From positions 539,460 through 588,959 of the forward strand of contig CABFPE010000354.1 of the NCBI GenBank assembly GCA_900660155.1: a stretch of 49,500 nucleotides of DNA. Direction: 5' to 3'. The DNA is from Hofstenia miamia (taxonomy: Eukaryota > Xenacoelomorpha > Acoela > Hofsteniidae). Below, piece by piece: positions 11,648-23,589 of the stretch. A program made the translations under genes and the position numbers. Numbering within the stretch: the first letter of the stretch is position 1; every line of letters begins with the position of its first letter. The notes beneath the pieces are model-generated. The model did no database searches. It worked only from the letters and a program-made list of their open reading frames with translations, and was not told the DNA's origin.

Positions 11648-14155
11648 CTGTATACTGATGATATCCTCGATGGATTCCAACGCTGCATACGTTACATTTC
11701 AATAAGTCCAACACAGAAAATACATACAATGCAACAAACACGAAATAATATTCCCTGAGGCAGTGGTATGCCACTTTTCACGGTGATTTCTTAATGTCTG
11801 AAATGCCTATGTTATCAAGCAAATTGCCTATTATAAATTTGACCACTCGGTAGTTTTTTTATTGCCGTAACTGGGATAGGGATGTGAATTAAATTTTACC
11901 ATATTATTAAAGTTTATATATTTCTTAAATTTAAATTGCACATACAGAAATGAGGTGGTATTTTAAAACATTCCGCGCAAGTTTGTTGCTTTTAAATGAA
12001 TAAAAAAGCGACCTTAAAGTTTGTATAAACGAATTGATTCCGGATGCTAAAATGATGCAAATTGATGCAATAAAATGTGACAAATCAATACAGTATCCTG
12101 TAAAATTTCACACTTAAATGTCGGTACTCTATTATTTAAAATTATATAAGTAATATTATTTTATTAAATAACTAATAATAATTGAGAAATTGCAATTCAT
12201 TTAATAACTATGATGATATTTAGAGTTTTTGTATTCTTCTATTTATGATTTGTTTTGCGCTTATAATTTTAGTTACTGAAAATATTCTGGATGTGTATTG
12301 ATATTTTGGTTATTCTGATTTAGATTGATACTAATATTAATTTCTAAAGGTGTTCTTGGAACTTGTATTAAATTAATTCGAAAGTCTATTAACTTGCTCC
12401 ATTAGTGGGATAAATTCATGCAAATTTTGAAGATATAATTTGCTTGTGTTATTTTTTAAGATAGTGTAGAAAATCCAAAACATGCATTTTTGAATGGGCA
12501 TTTGATCAAAATAAAAAAATTCATTGAATATCATATTGTAATAGCAGAACAAGAAAATGACAAAAATGTATTGCAGTACACCTTTCTCCAGAAAAAAATT
12601 AGATGTAGAAACTTGGTATCCTAAATAATAAAGTTATATATAACTAATGCAAGCATTACGAAACTAAGAATGACAATATGATCAAATAACTAAAATACAA
12701 AAGAAATATGCAAAAATGGTATATGGTAGAGTAAAATATTGCTAATTCTTTGTTCCAAATACCCTAACTATGTAATTAACCCATAAAAGTTCTTCAATTT
12801 TGGCCGTGTTTTGATCTCCCTGTCATAATTGTATGCGATTATTATCAATTGGTGTCTAATTTTGCATTTTGGATTTTTGAATTCAATGAATATTACAGGA
12901 ATTACCATTCACGATTCGAGATTAGATAGAAAGTTTGCGGTAGTTGACGGTTAGATATTTTGAATTAGAGAAACTACCACTAGCAATTAGTAATTGAGAC
13001 CGTAAGCTCTTTTTTCCTTAACCTTTCAATTAAATCTATTTGAATAATGGTATTAAATTTTATTTTTAATTCAATGAGTAAATCAATCGTAATTGGAGTG
13101 AGCTTCAAATTTCTGAATTTTGAATAATATACATGTCGCATGACAATTAGATGTATTTGAACAGAATCCTTGTCTGAAATACACCGCATATATAAAGTAC
13201 GCAGTTAAATTTTCATATGAGGCTTAAATATATTATATGAAAATATAATACTCAATAATCAATGTAATATTGACTCTAATCCCAATTCAACACAAATTGA
13301 AAATGAAGAATAGCAGGTCTCAAAAAGAAAAAAAGTCCCAAGCTCAGCTTAGATACCTTTATAGTGACTATATCACAAATTCATATTTCATCCAGAAGTG
13401 GAAAAATTTAATGGAGTCTTCAGTATTGAAGGACCTACTCTAAAAATACAAATCCTGCTAAACGAATACCCTTTGCTGAAAGTAGTAAAAGTATAATTCA
13501 GGATAAATCTATTGATGCTTATTATCCAAAGGAAATTTACATATTTTTAACATAAATGAGGTCTTAGGACCGATTTTGAAAGTTTTATGAATCACCTTCA
13601 GAAATATTTATTCTCAAATATTAAGCAAATATAGTTGCCAGGGATTTCAACTCCTCAATGATTGCGTTTTCTTTATTAAAAGTAATTCCGAAGAAAAATT
13701 TGAAAACTGATGTAATGAATATAATCATATTATATCGATGCACCAGACAAATCACATCACATATGTCAGTCTGTTTGTTAAATAAATTAGAAAAGTCCTT
13801 CGAGAATAATGTTCGCAGTAGAACCATAGAATGAAATGTCTTAAATCTACTTTCATTAAAAATTTAATTAACAGCCCATAAATCTCAGTATCTAATTTAT
13901 GCATGTATAGAAAGCAATAGAACTCTACCGCTGATCCTGAAGAAAACATTCACTTCTTGATTTCAATAAAGTAGATGGCTCAATTGCCTTAAGCTTGACA
14001 CAAATAGTGGAAAAATTGTAATATATTTCAACAAAGAACAGAGGGGTTCACAAAGTCAAAATTAATTAATAAGAAAATTTGCTGGTACAGTCTACTTTAC
14101 TGTCAATCGACACTATAACCACATGTAATGGGTCGTCACAGGGGCACGTGCTCTC
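10286..14155. other. Gene-poor AT-rich stretch
   Basis: No ORF over about 80 codons shows similarity I recognise. Short frames near 10656, 11532, 12980, 13621 and 13752 lack motifs. The only clear structure is the (TA)n tract at 11611-11648. Confidence 0.5.
11611..11648. repeat. (TA)n microsatellite, interrupted
   Basis: A TA tract with two ATACAT interruptions at its left end. Confidence 0.9.
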
Positions 14156-14374
14156 TTTGAAACTGAGAAATAGACAAAAAATTATTTTTTTTCTTCTATG
14201 TATTAATAATAGTGCCATACGTCCATGACGTCGTCTCTTATGCTAAATTTAATTGAAACAATAAACAGTGTATAGTATGTCAAAAGTGCAGGACTATGTC
14301 AAATTACCCCTTTTACGCTGTACAGGAAATAAAGCGAACTTATTATTATTATTGTTATTATTATTACTATTACA
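14156..14374 (+). repeat. Possible LINE or SINE 3' tail ending in (TTA)n
   Basis: A more GC-balanced segment ends in AATAAAGCGAAC followed directly by an irregular (TTA/TTG)n tract at about 14339-14374. An AATAAA-like end running into a short-unit repeat is typical of CR1/L2-group LINE 3' ends and of SINEs that share those tails. No coding remnant is attached, so this is only a plausible reading. Confidence 0.35.
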
Positions 14375-14913
14375 TTTTGCAGCAAACTATGTATTTGTAT
14401 TGTAGTATAATTCATTATATTTGATTTTAAATTAGCATTGTTATTATATAATTAAATATTTAATATCTAGAAATAGCAATTTATTTCTTTTACCTAATCT
14501 CAAAAACAGCTAAAACAATATATGTAATGTCTAATGGTAAAGAGACGTCAATTGTTTTTAATGATTATTTTTGCAAAAATGAAATAATAGTTGGAAAAAG
14601 GTTTTTTCTTCTAAATAAACATACAATTGCAGAAAAGTGCATTGCAATTGAAATCCCTACTAGGCTTTGGTAGAGCTCTTTGAAATGAAAAACTCTAACT
14701 ATGCATTTTCTATTTTGTGCCCCTATTGAAATATCATTCTGGCTGCTCGCCTTATCAACACTACACGAAAACTATTGAGGCTCCTGAGGAAGACATTCGT
14801 GGAAAGACATCAGTTAAAAGAACATTTGTAACGAAGACTTTTACATTCTATCAAATAAGTAAAAAATAAAACTAGCCAAATTGACCAAAAAACTGAACGT
14901 TTCTATCAATACG

Positions 14914-14915
<2 letters not shown>
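14375..14915. other. No gene recognised
   Basis: AT-rich DNA between the (TTA)n tract and the (TA)n tract that precedes the next LINE relic. Nothing supportable is seen. Confidence 0.45.

Positions 14916-14945
<30 letters not shown>
14916..14945. repeat. (TA)n microsatellite
   Basis: A pure TA tract directly abutting LINE-derived sequence. A second (TA)n tract of the same kind lies across the assembly gap at 15123-15155. Confidence 0.95.
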
Positions 14946-14947
<2 letters not shown>

Positions 14948-15122
14948 CTGCTATGCTTGCCTGCCAAGCTTTTGGATAGGACGGTGATNNNNNNNNNNNN
15001 NNNNNNNNNNNNNNNNNNNNNNNNNNNNNNNNNNNNNNNNNNNNNNNNNNNNNNNNNNNNNNNNNNNNNNNNNNNNNNNNNNNNNNNNNNNNNNNNNNNN
15101 NNNNNNNNNNNNNNNNNNNNNN

Positions 15123-15157
<35 letters not shown>

Positions 15158-16291
15158 CTGCTATGCTTGCCTGCCAAGCTTTTGGATAGGACGGTGATCA
15201 ATTCCTTGAGTAATATTTTGGCTATGGTAACTGATAAAACTCAATTTGCATATAAAAATTCCTCTTCAGCAACGTTGCTTTTAATAAGGCTAATCGACAA
15301 AGTAACAAACTACTGGAAGAAAACGAAGTGCAGAGTGCATTGATTCATTCATTTGAATTTTCCAAAGGTTTCGACAAAATTCCTCATCATCTACTGCTTT
15401 AAAAGTTGGCGAGGCAAAATTTTCCACCTGGAGCAATCAAATGGTTGGAAAGTTATTTAATTAGATTGCGATCACTCCGAAGTAGCCCTAGAGAAGTGAC
15501 GATTGGCATTCCGCAAGGATCTCTTTTGGGATCAATGCTTTTGCTCTCTATGTTTTTGACCTGCAATCAAAAAAACTACAATCTGAAATGTTTAAATATG
15601 CAGACGATTTGACAACAGTGACACCAATAAGATATGGTGTAAACCCAAAGACCGAGTGTGACAATATTGCCAAATGGTCTCGGCTAATTGTCTTCCACTA
15701 AATCTGAGCAAAAGTAAGCAAATAGTATGTAGCGCTTCAGGACTAAGGAGTTGCTTAATCTTATCAATGAAAACGTAAAAACAGTAGAAAGCATGACCTA
15801 TTGGGGTTAAATATTTCGGCTGATATTCAAGCACTAGTAAAAAAGTGCACTCTAAACGATTATTTATTATTCGTAAACTAATTGGAATATGCTCTAAAGA
15901 TGAACTCATTTGATTATTTATTAATCTGATCGCTCAATGCTAGAGTATGTTTCTCCGGTGTTCCTTGGATTAACATAAAATCAAACTCTATCTCTTGAAA
16001 GAATACAAAAAGAGCACTTAAAATTATTGGCACTGTAAAAGAATTGCCAACCATTGAAGCGAGAAGAGAAAAGTAATCTGTGAAGCTCTTTATACAAGCT
16101 AAAACACTCAAAACTCACCCCTTCAGTCAAGTATCCAAAAACACTTTTTACGTTAGGCAAGTACATTTACGAAAAATTTACAAGTGAACGACGAAGAAAT
16201 CAATTCATTCCATTCTATGCAAGGCTACTAAACTAAAATCAACATTAAAATCCAGAACTTAGCGATTTTAATATTGTAGATGTTTTTATCA
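14946..16291 (+). pseudogene. 5'-truncated LINE relic (reverse transcriptase to 3' end)
   Basis: Reverse-transcriptase blocks appear in order but in changing frames with many stops: QFAYKNSSSATLLL (about 15243), KWLESYL (about 15440), GIPQGSLLG (about 15502), KYADDLTTVTPIRYG with the catalytic YADD intact at 15597-15608, NIAKWS (about 15660), then ERIQK and TPSVKYPKTLF in the C-terminal region. A (CAT)n tail at 16298 closes it. The family differs from the LINE at 3034: QFAYK versus QFGFQ, and YADD versus FADD. The 5' side starts at a (TA)n tract and is interrupted by the N gap. It is inactive and considerably older than the first LINE. Confidence 0.88.
14989..15122. other. Assembly gap (134 N) with duplicated flanks
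   Basis: The bases just left of the gap, (TA)n then CGCTGCTATGCTTGCC through to GGACGGTGAT, are repeated exactly at 15153-15198 right of it, again preceded by (TA)n. The two contig ends therefore probably overlap, and the gap length and second copy are likely scaffolding products. Confidence 0.8.
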
Positions 16292-16297
16292 ATAAAT

Positions 16298-16347
<50 letters not shown>

Positions 16348-16356
16348 ATATATATA
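16298..16356. repeat. (CAT)n tail followed by short (TA)n
   Basis: About sixteen CAT/ATC units at 16298-16347 follow the sequence AATAAATAT and run into a short TA tract. The position at the end of LINE-derived sequence fits a microsatellite-type LINE 3' tail. Confidence 0.85.
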
Positions 16357-16369
16357 CTGTCGCTCGACA

Positions 16370-16620
16370 TATGTTTTAGCAAAAACCCATACACCCAAAG
16401 CCAGGATTTATTTTAAAAATACCCTGCGACCACCATGTGTTAAGCCTACATCGTAAATGAGTCCTATTTTCCTGACTCAACCCAATGCAACAAAATTCAG
16501 CCGAACTAAGCTCAATCACGTTTCACTAAATGGATCCAACCCAAACAGAAAGTTTCAGAAATTGATCCAACCCTACCCAACACAATCATAGGTTTTTTTA
16601 AGATGTTCTCAAGAAGCCTA
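16370..16620. repeat. Degenerate CCAACCC-type array, hAT-MITE-like
   Basis: C-rich top-strand units such as CAACCCAA, CCAACCC, CTACCCAACA and ACTCAACCC recur irregularly. The same kind of array marks the ends of the hAT-like elements at 34191-35654 and 48960-49456, so this is probably part of a decayed non-autonomous hAT element. Its ends are not defined. Confidence 0.4.
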
Positions 16621-19600
16621 ACTCAAGCTCAAGAAGAGATTTTGCAGTAAACTATTATGAGTTATTTAAGTAGGCTACATAGAAATGCAGTCATAATTAA
16701 TTTTAAAAGGAAATAATAATTTCGTATTGTCCGTTTTTTCAAAATAACTTTGGGATACATTAATACAACCCAACCTGAACATTTGATTTTTAAATATTAA
16801 CAATGCAGTTCTGGATTATTTGTTGTCAAGCAGTTTATTTTAAAAGTTAAACATTCACAAGTTTTGTCGTTTTGCTATATTTCAGAAAAATTTCCCAAAA
16901 TGGATAGGTTCTTTTTTGATTGCATATGCTCTAGAAAACTCTTAATAAAATTCACTAGATTTTAATTCTTTGAAAAAATTACAAGAAAATGAAGAACTAA
17001 TGCATTCCATAAAATAATTTCATACTCCGAAGTACTTTATCAATTCCTTGGACTTTAGAAAGTAATTAAAATTAAACTTAAGGAAATATTCTACACTTCA
17101 TAGCGTCTGATTATTTTCAGTTTGTGACTGCAATTCATGCATTATTAGTAAATTACTTAACATTTTAAAATTTACTGTAAATATGCATGTTTCTCTTGAT
17201 TGAATTACTCAATAATACATGTAATAATAATAATAATTATTATTAATATTATTACTATTATTTTTATTATTATAATTATTATTGTGTATGTAAATGTATT
17301 TATTGCATATTTTTTGCTAGTTTATGATTGGTAAACACATTTTTATATCATTTAACATGTGTATATTTGTGAAAAGTAATTCCATATGAAATATGTTTTA
17401 TCTGCTTTCTTCAATAACTTCTGCTTTGATCATAAAATGCAAAGTGAGCTAGACCATGAGGAAAATTTGCAACTATATCGACAAAACGTTATTAATATCA
17501 ATTAGGTATAAAAGGAATGCTACATGACCAAAAGAGCATTAATGAAAGTTTTGAATAGCAATAACCGATAAGTTAAAAATCAGATTTCGAAAAGGACCTG
17601 AACGTCACTGTCAAGTCCGAATCTATTATACCCGATCTACCCATGGATGTACCACTGCTTAAACAAAATTATAAGACATTACTGAACAAGTCAACAGAAT
17701 CATTGTTTGTATTAGCGTTTATTTCATAATCAAGTTGCACAACCTTCAACTAAAATATCAACAACAAAATCAATAAAGGATTGAATTAAAATTTATTAAG
17801 CAAATAAGCTTATATGAAGGTAATGTAAATAATTGGATATTAAATTAATGAAGTGCGCAGAGTAATATGATTTTAGTAATTATTTAATATGTGCGAATGC
17901 AGATCAATCTCAAAGAAACTATGTGCTCTATTCTAGAACAGGATGTTAATTTTTGCTTTGAATATTGAATAAATTATTTTGGAGCAACTAAGAATTTTTA
18001 AAAGCATTTTATTATAGGTGTTTCATAATGATTTCATCATCGCAGTCATTAGTCTGAGCATGGCCAACACAGAGTAATGAATTTCATGTCATCGACTTAA
18101 CCTTTACTCTCAACCTGCACAAATCATGGTCAATGTGTACAAAAGAGGTCATAGGAATGCAAAAGCGTTGAAAAAGCGCTAGAGAAGAATTTGAGATATT
18201 TAGAGCTTTCTTGTGCGGAATTTTTACCCAATAATACAACCTATGAGATGAATCAAGATGAACATGGAAGTTCTTCTAATTATACTGTGAATTTCTGACT
18301 GTTATTTATTGTTGCAACTCTGTTTTAAAACTATATTGAGTTCACGACTTTCATCCAGCTACATTTTTTGTGAATAATATTGATTTATCTAGTTATTGCT
18401 AGGATATTTGCTAATTTCTGCAAAATATCGTTAAGAAATACTTGTTAAAATTATTAAAATCATTTACAATGCGAGGCAATTAAATTAATACACAACATAT
18501 CTACATACCAAATTTCATCGATTTTACATTATTAATTTAGGAGATAATAGTGTGGAATTGTGTGTATATTATGAAAGATTTCACATGTATTTTATGAGAA
18601 GCTCATATTTATAATAGCTTTTCTGGAAGCACTTATCAGCAGGAGTCCCCTAAGTACGAAGGTCATGGCAATTGTCTGTTACTACCACTAGCACTGGTTT
18701 GCTCAAGATTGATGTATTTGCATATAGAGAAGGGTAGGTAATCTCTAATCTCTGCATTTGATTATTAAGTAATCTATTTCATATTACATCATAATTGGCT
18801 GGAGTGATGGGAATAATACATGAATAATCATTACCCCGGTTTCTTGGTAGCTGCTGCTGATCTTTCAATTCAATTCTCTATAATTGGACTGGAAATTTTT
18901 AGTAATACTTTTATTTTATTTTCCTCGTCTGGTCAATTGTTGCATAATTTCGTAATAAATGCTGCATGGAAAAATATGATTACTTTCCTAAAGACATTAA
19001 ATCTATATTTAGATTTAATTACCATAATACTTTCAATGTTAATGGAGTGTGATGAGTAAGGCACATCGAAGATTATTACATAGCTAATGAGAGTCGTATA
19101 TCAAAAACTACACTGTCTAGGGGCCATCTCCCACTGTCGTTAAGGTAACTTTTACTTAATCTTAACGGCATTGTCAACAATAGATCTTGAGTAAAGGCCA
19201 AAATTTCAATGTACTTTCTAAATTGAAATATGGCTTACATTTCCAGCAGCAAGTTGTCATAGAGAAGGTCTCACCAGAGATTCAACCGGGTACCAGATTG
19301 GCGGTTGACGATTTTTAGAACAGGGTCACCAAGTCAATGCTTTGAAAAAAACACTGTAGAACCGGGTCAATGCGCAAAGCAAATATTTGTATTCAAATTT
19401 AAGAATTTTTAAGAATCCTATTTTAAATTCAATATATTGACAATTTTTTAAATTATATCATTTTTGAATTCCATTTTTGCAATTAGCATGACATGTAATT
19501 TATTGCTTCGTGATTCCCTTTTTCAAAACAACCATTAAATAGCTACTTCAAACAGCTGCTGTAGGTACTCCTCTCAATTTCTCAAAATTTTATTCGTTAA

Positions 19601-20519
19601 TTTCTAGATTAGATAACACCTAACAAAAAACTGATTTTACCCAACATTTATAATCGGATTCTCTAGAATTGGAAACAAGAGCTGCAGCATTGCAAACATT
19701 GTGAAAATCGTAAGGCAAAATTGGTATTATCCCGGATTACCAGCATAATCTGAGAGAAAATTTTCAGCTGCAAGAAAGATAACTTGAAAAAATAAGACTA
19801 CAGAGCATCCAAACACTTCGGAATCACAATCTATAGTCTGCATGGCGATTAAGCAAAAATGGTTTAAAATCTAAAGATTAATCATCTTGAGAATTTTTTT
19901 ATTTAAATTTTTATCAACAGGATCACAGAATCCCATTAAGCTGGGTCACCCGTTATGATTTGTGAGCAGGTGGCACCTCTGTGTCCCGCACTGAACCTTA
20001 GCTAAATCCCCCACATTTTGAATGCACAAATATCTGAATTTTGTAGACATTTAGGGTGTGCTACAATTATAAGAAAGACATTAGACAGATGATTTTAAGT
20101 GTTTTGGCAAAAAATAGCAGCAACAGAATTAGTTTGGTGGAGACAGTTTTATAAATGTATCCAGGAGACAAACTAAAGCTTTTAGTGAGAGCAAGAGCAT
20201 TTAAGGGTATTTTGGTTATATTTTATCCTGTTATTGCATAATTGGATGGTAATGTGGCGTGACCAGCATTAATTACTTCCGAAAACAAATCAGTTGGGCA
20301 ACGATTAAGAGTATGTTAATCACATTAAAAATAACAATATAACTTTATTTAATACAGGGTCATACAATTTTTTAAAAAAAGTTTGATGGTCTATAAGAGG
20401 CAGTTTGAGGCGCTGAATTCAAATATGTGATATATTTTCACTGGGCAACATTACGTAACAAATTGCAGACATATGTATTAATATCTGGATAAACATATTC
20501 TAAACATATTTTCTAAACA
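16621..20519. other. Gene-poor stretch with one (TAA)n tract
   Basis: An irregular (TAA/TTA)n tract lies at about 17222-17285. An open frame at 18820-19059 (+, 79 codons) has no recognisable motif. Around 19275-19400 and 19920-19995, units such as CCGGGT, GGGTCACC and CCCG suggest another decayed C/G-rich array. No gene is supported. Confidence 0.45.
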
Positions 20520-22872
20520 TGCATGTATTTTTTAGATTTTCGTTTTAGGAATGCGACGTGACTGTCCCCGGCAAGTGTAAAAACAACAGAAATTCGTTTT
20601 GCTATGTATGTGGACTGTATATTCCGAATGCTTAAAGGAAGTTATGTATAAGTATTGCAAATTTCTCCCAAAGAATGCCAGAGGAACCGAAGTATTGTAC
20701 AGCATACCGAATCTACTATGGAACAGATATTTGGGTAGATGTTGAACATGATTGAGCACCTCAGATAATATGTGAAACTTGTAGAAAAAATTTGGAGAAA
20801 TGGTGCAATGGCAATATGACTCATCTTCCAATAACACGCCCAATGATATGGGTACGACTCGATATTTACGATGAATGTTACTTTTGCAATGTTGACATAT
20901 CAAAATTCAAGAAGAATAGAAAAGACATTAATTATCTTGTACTGCCATCCATTCAGCCGAACCTACTCATCATACTCCACAAGTACACATTAATATTCCA
21001 TGTGCGAGCCATAGTGTAGAGCCAGATCCAGATACATCTAGTGCGAACTCTAGTTCAGATAGCATTTTTGGCCATTTTACCTGACAAGAGCGACATTATC
21101 CAAACCAAAAGGAATTGGACTGCTTTGCAAGAAGAAATCTGAAATTCTTGTAAAAACTTTGAAAATTGGAACATAACTGACAGGGATGTTTTGGTGACAT
21201 TGTATTGCAGAAGAAATCGTCATAATACGAAGAAAAGGATCTATTGCCACAGCATATCTGAACTTCCAGTTGAACTGAATTTTGACAAGATGAACGGCCG
21301 CCTATTTATTGATTCGTCAATTGAAAGTCTAAAAGTGTTGCTACTTGACAATGAAAACAAAATGCCAGCAGTCCCATTACCCTATGCTAAACATCGACCA
21401 GAAATTTTTGATACTATAAAGAAAATACTGGAACTTATTTACTACGAAGAGTACAATTGGAAATTGGTAGCAGATATGAAGGTATTAAGTTTGGTTGCTG
21501 GTCTGAAAGGAGGCTTTGCAAAGTATCCATCCTACTATTGTGTGTTTGACAGCCGTGACGTAGCCAATCACTATTTGCGAATGGCATGAACGATCGCCAG
21601 AACCTGCTATTGGATCTTTTGGACATATCAACATACCACTGATTCACTCCAACCGCTTCATAATCCCATCACTACATCTGAAATTGGGCATAGTGNTGCA
21701 TGTATTTTTTAGATTTTCGTTTTAGGAATGCGACGTGACTGTCCCCGGCAAGTGTAAAAACAACAGAAATTCGTTTTGCTATGTATGTGGACTGTATATT
21801 CCGAATGCTTAAAGGAAGTTATGTATAAGTATTGCAAATTTCTCCCAAAGAATGCCAGAGGAACCGAAGTATTGTACAGCATACCGAATCTACTATGGAA
21901 CAGATATTTGGGTAGATGTTGAACATGATTGAGCACCTCAGATAATATGTGAAACTTGTAGAAAAAATTTGGAGAAATGGTGCAATGGCAATATGACTCA
22001 TCTTCCAATAACACGCCCAATGATATGGGTACGACTCGATATTTACGATGAATGTTACTTTTGCAATGTTGACATATCAAAATTCAAGAAGAATAGAAAA
22101 GACATTAATTATCTTGTACTGCCATCCATTCAGCCGAACCTACTCATCATACTCCACAAGTACACATTAATATTCCATGTGCGAGCCATAGTGTAGAGCC
22201 AGATCCAGATACATCTAGTGCGAACTCTAGTTCAGATAGCATTTTTGGCCATTTTACCTGACAAGAGCGACATTATCCAAACCAAAAGGAATTGGACTGC
22301 TTTGCAAGAAGAAATCTGAAATTCTTGTAAAAACTTTGAAAATTGGAACATAACTGACAGGGATGTTTTGGTGACATTGTATTGCAGAAGAAATCGTCAT
22401 AATACGAAGAAAAGGATCTATTGCCACAGCATATCTGAACTTCCAGTTGAACTGAATTTTGACAAGATGAACGGCCGCCTATTTATTGATTCGTCAATTG
22501 AAAGTCTAAAAGTGTTGCTACTTGACAATGAAAACAAAATGCCAGCAGTCCCATTACCCTATGCTAAACATCGACCAGAAATTTTTGATACTATAAAGAA
22601 AATACTGGAACTTATTTACTACGAAGAGTACAATTGGAAATTGGTAGCAGATATGAAGGTATTAAGTTTGGTTGCTGGTCTGAAAGGAGGCTTTGCAAAG
22701 TATCCATCCTACTATTGTGTGTTTGACAGCCGTGACGTAGCCAATCACTATTTGCGAATGGCATGAACGATCGCCAGAACCTGCTATTGGATCTTTTGGA
22801 CATATCAACATACCACTGATTCACTCCAACCGCTTCATAATCCCATCACTACATCTGAAATTGGGCATAGTG
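20520..22872. repeat. Exact 1176-bp tandem duplication around a single N
   Basis: Bases 20520-21695 and 21697-22872 appear identical over their full length, separated only by one N at 21696. Every frame and stop recurs with a period of 1177. Exact identity in otherwise heavily decayed DNA, joined at an N, is what unmerged overlapping contig ends look like. A real, very recent duplication is the less likely alternative. Confidence 0.92.
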
Positions 22873-23330
22873 AAGCAGTTTCTTAAATCGATTCCACATG
22901 ATAGTAAGGCATTTGAAGAGTTCAATAAACTATTCAAACGGCTAAGTATTGCAAAAAAGAAAGAAGGGGTACTAAGTGGGCCGGAAGTTCAAAAGCTCTT
23001 TTCTTCTTCCGCTTTTATACTTGCTCTATCCAGACAACACCTTGAAGCTTTGCATTCGTCGGAAATCCCAGAAGCGAAGATTATATCGACTTGGTAAAGC
23101 AGATGTTATGGAAAATGCAAGTTGTAGATGTAGGATGTCTTCAAAGCTGCATTTCTTTAAATGTCATGTTGCATAATTTCCGAACAATTGTGGTCAGCAG
23201 TCGGACGAACACGGGGAGAAATTTCACCAAAGTCTCAAGCGCTTCGAAGAAAATTTCAAGGGAAAAAGTCAGGCTAATATGCTGGGACAGTATCTGTGGA
23301 TGAATTTTGAGTTATATGTAATAGAAGATT
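20540..23330 (+). pseudogene. Decayed zinc-finger/transposase-like protein (widespread 'uncharacterized' family)
   Basis: The predicted protein matches my memory of a family common in arthropod and cnidarian genomes, probably transposon-derived. N-terminal cysteine module: CKNNRNSFCYVCG (20576), ICETCRKNLEKWCNG, then PMIWVR and DECYFC; it carries two in-frame stops. Middle: RLFIDSS, then DMKVLSLVAGLKGG and a degraded C-x-x-C/W-DSR segment read here as SYYCVFDSRD. After the duplication: LHLKLGIVKQF, KKKEGVLSGPEVQKLF (22861-23010). C-terminal: MSSKLHFFKCHVA and SDEHGEKFHQ (about 23190). I infer that RLFIDSS, DMK and DEHGEKFH hold DDE-like acidic residues. At least three frameshifts join these parts, so it is not functional. 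If the duplication is an assembly artefact, the locus is about 1.6 kb. It could also be a decayed host gene of TE origin. Confidence 0.75.
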
Positions 23331-23589
23331 TATTATTAGATACTTTTGATATGACAGGCTTTCCTTATTCTTTTGTTTTCGGGACATTGTTATTCAAAAA
23401 TACAGGATTTTTGTACCAATTTTAAAGAATATTTGAGTTAAAAAAGAATGCACTGGTAACAATTACCCAAGGGTAGCAGACAAGTTTTGATGGCATATTT
23501 TTTATACATATCTGTGAGTAAGCTAAACTAGCTTGGAAAGGTTAAACGGCAAAATCCGTGTACTGCCGTGAATTGAACGTATATAATTC
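23331..23589. other. Spacer between two transposon relics
   Basis: Frames continue for about 30 codons past the FHQ motif without recognisable similarity. No terminal inverted repeat was identified for either neighbour. Confidence 0.4.

Noticed and set aside
16298..16347. Polyhistidine-coding or CRISPR-like array
   Set aside because: It is a simple (CAT)n tract without spacers or an enclosing ORF, best explained as a LINE tail.
20532..20903. 123-codon minus-strand frame, also at 21709-22080
   Set aside because: It is antisense to the Cys-rich module of the plus-strand relic, which carries the recognisable CYVCG/CETC/CYFC pattern. The second copy is just the duplication.
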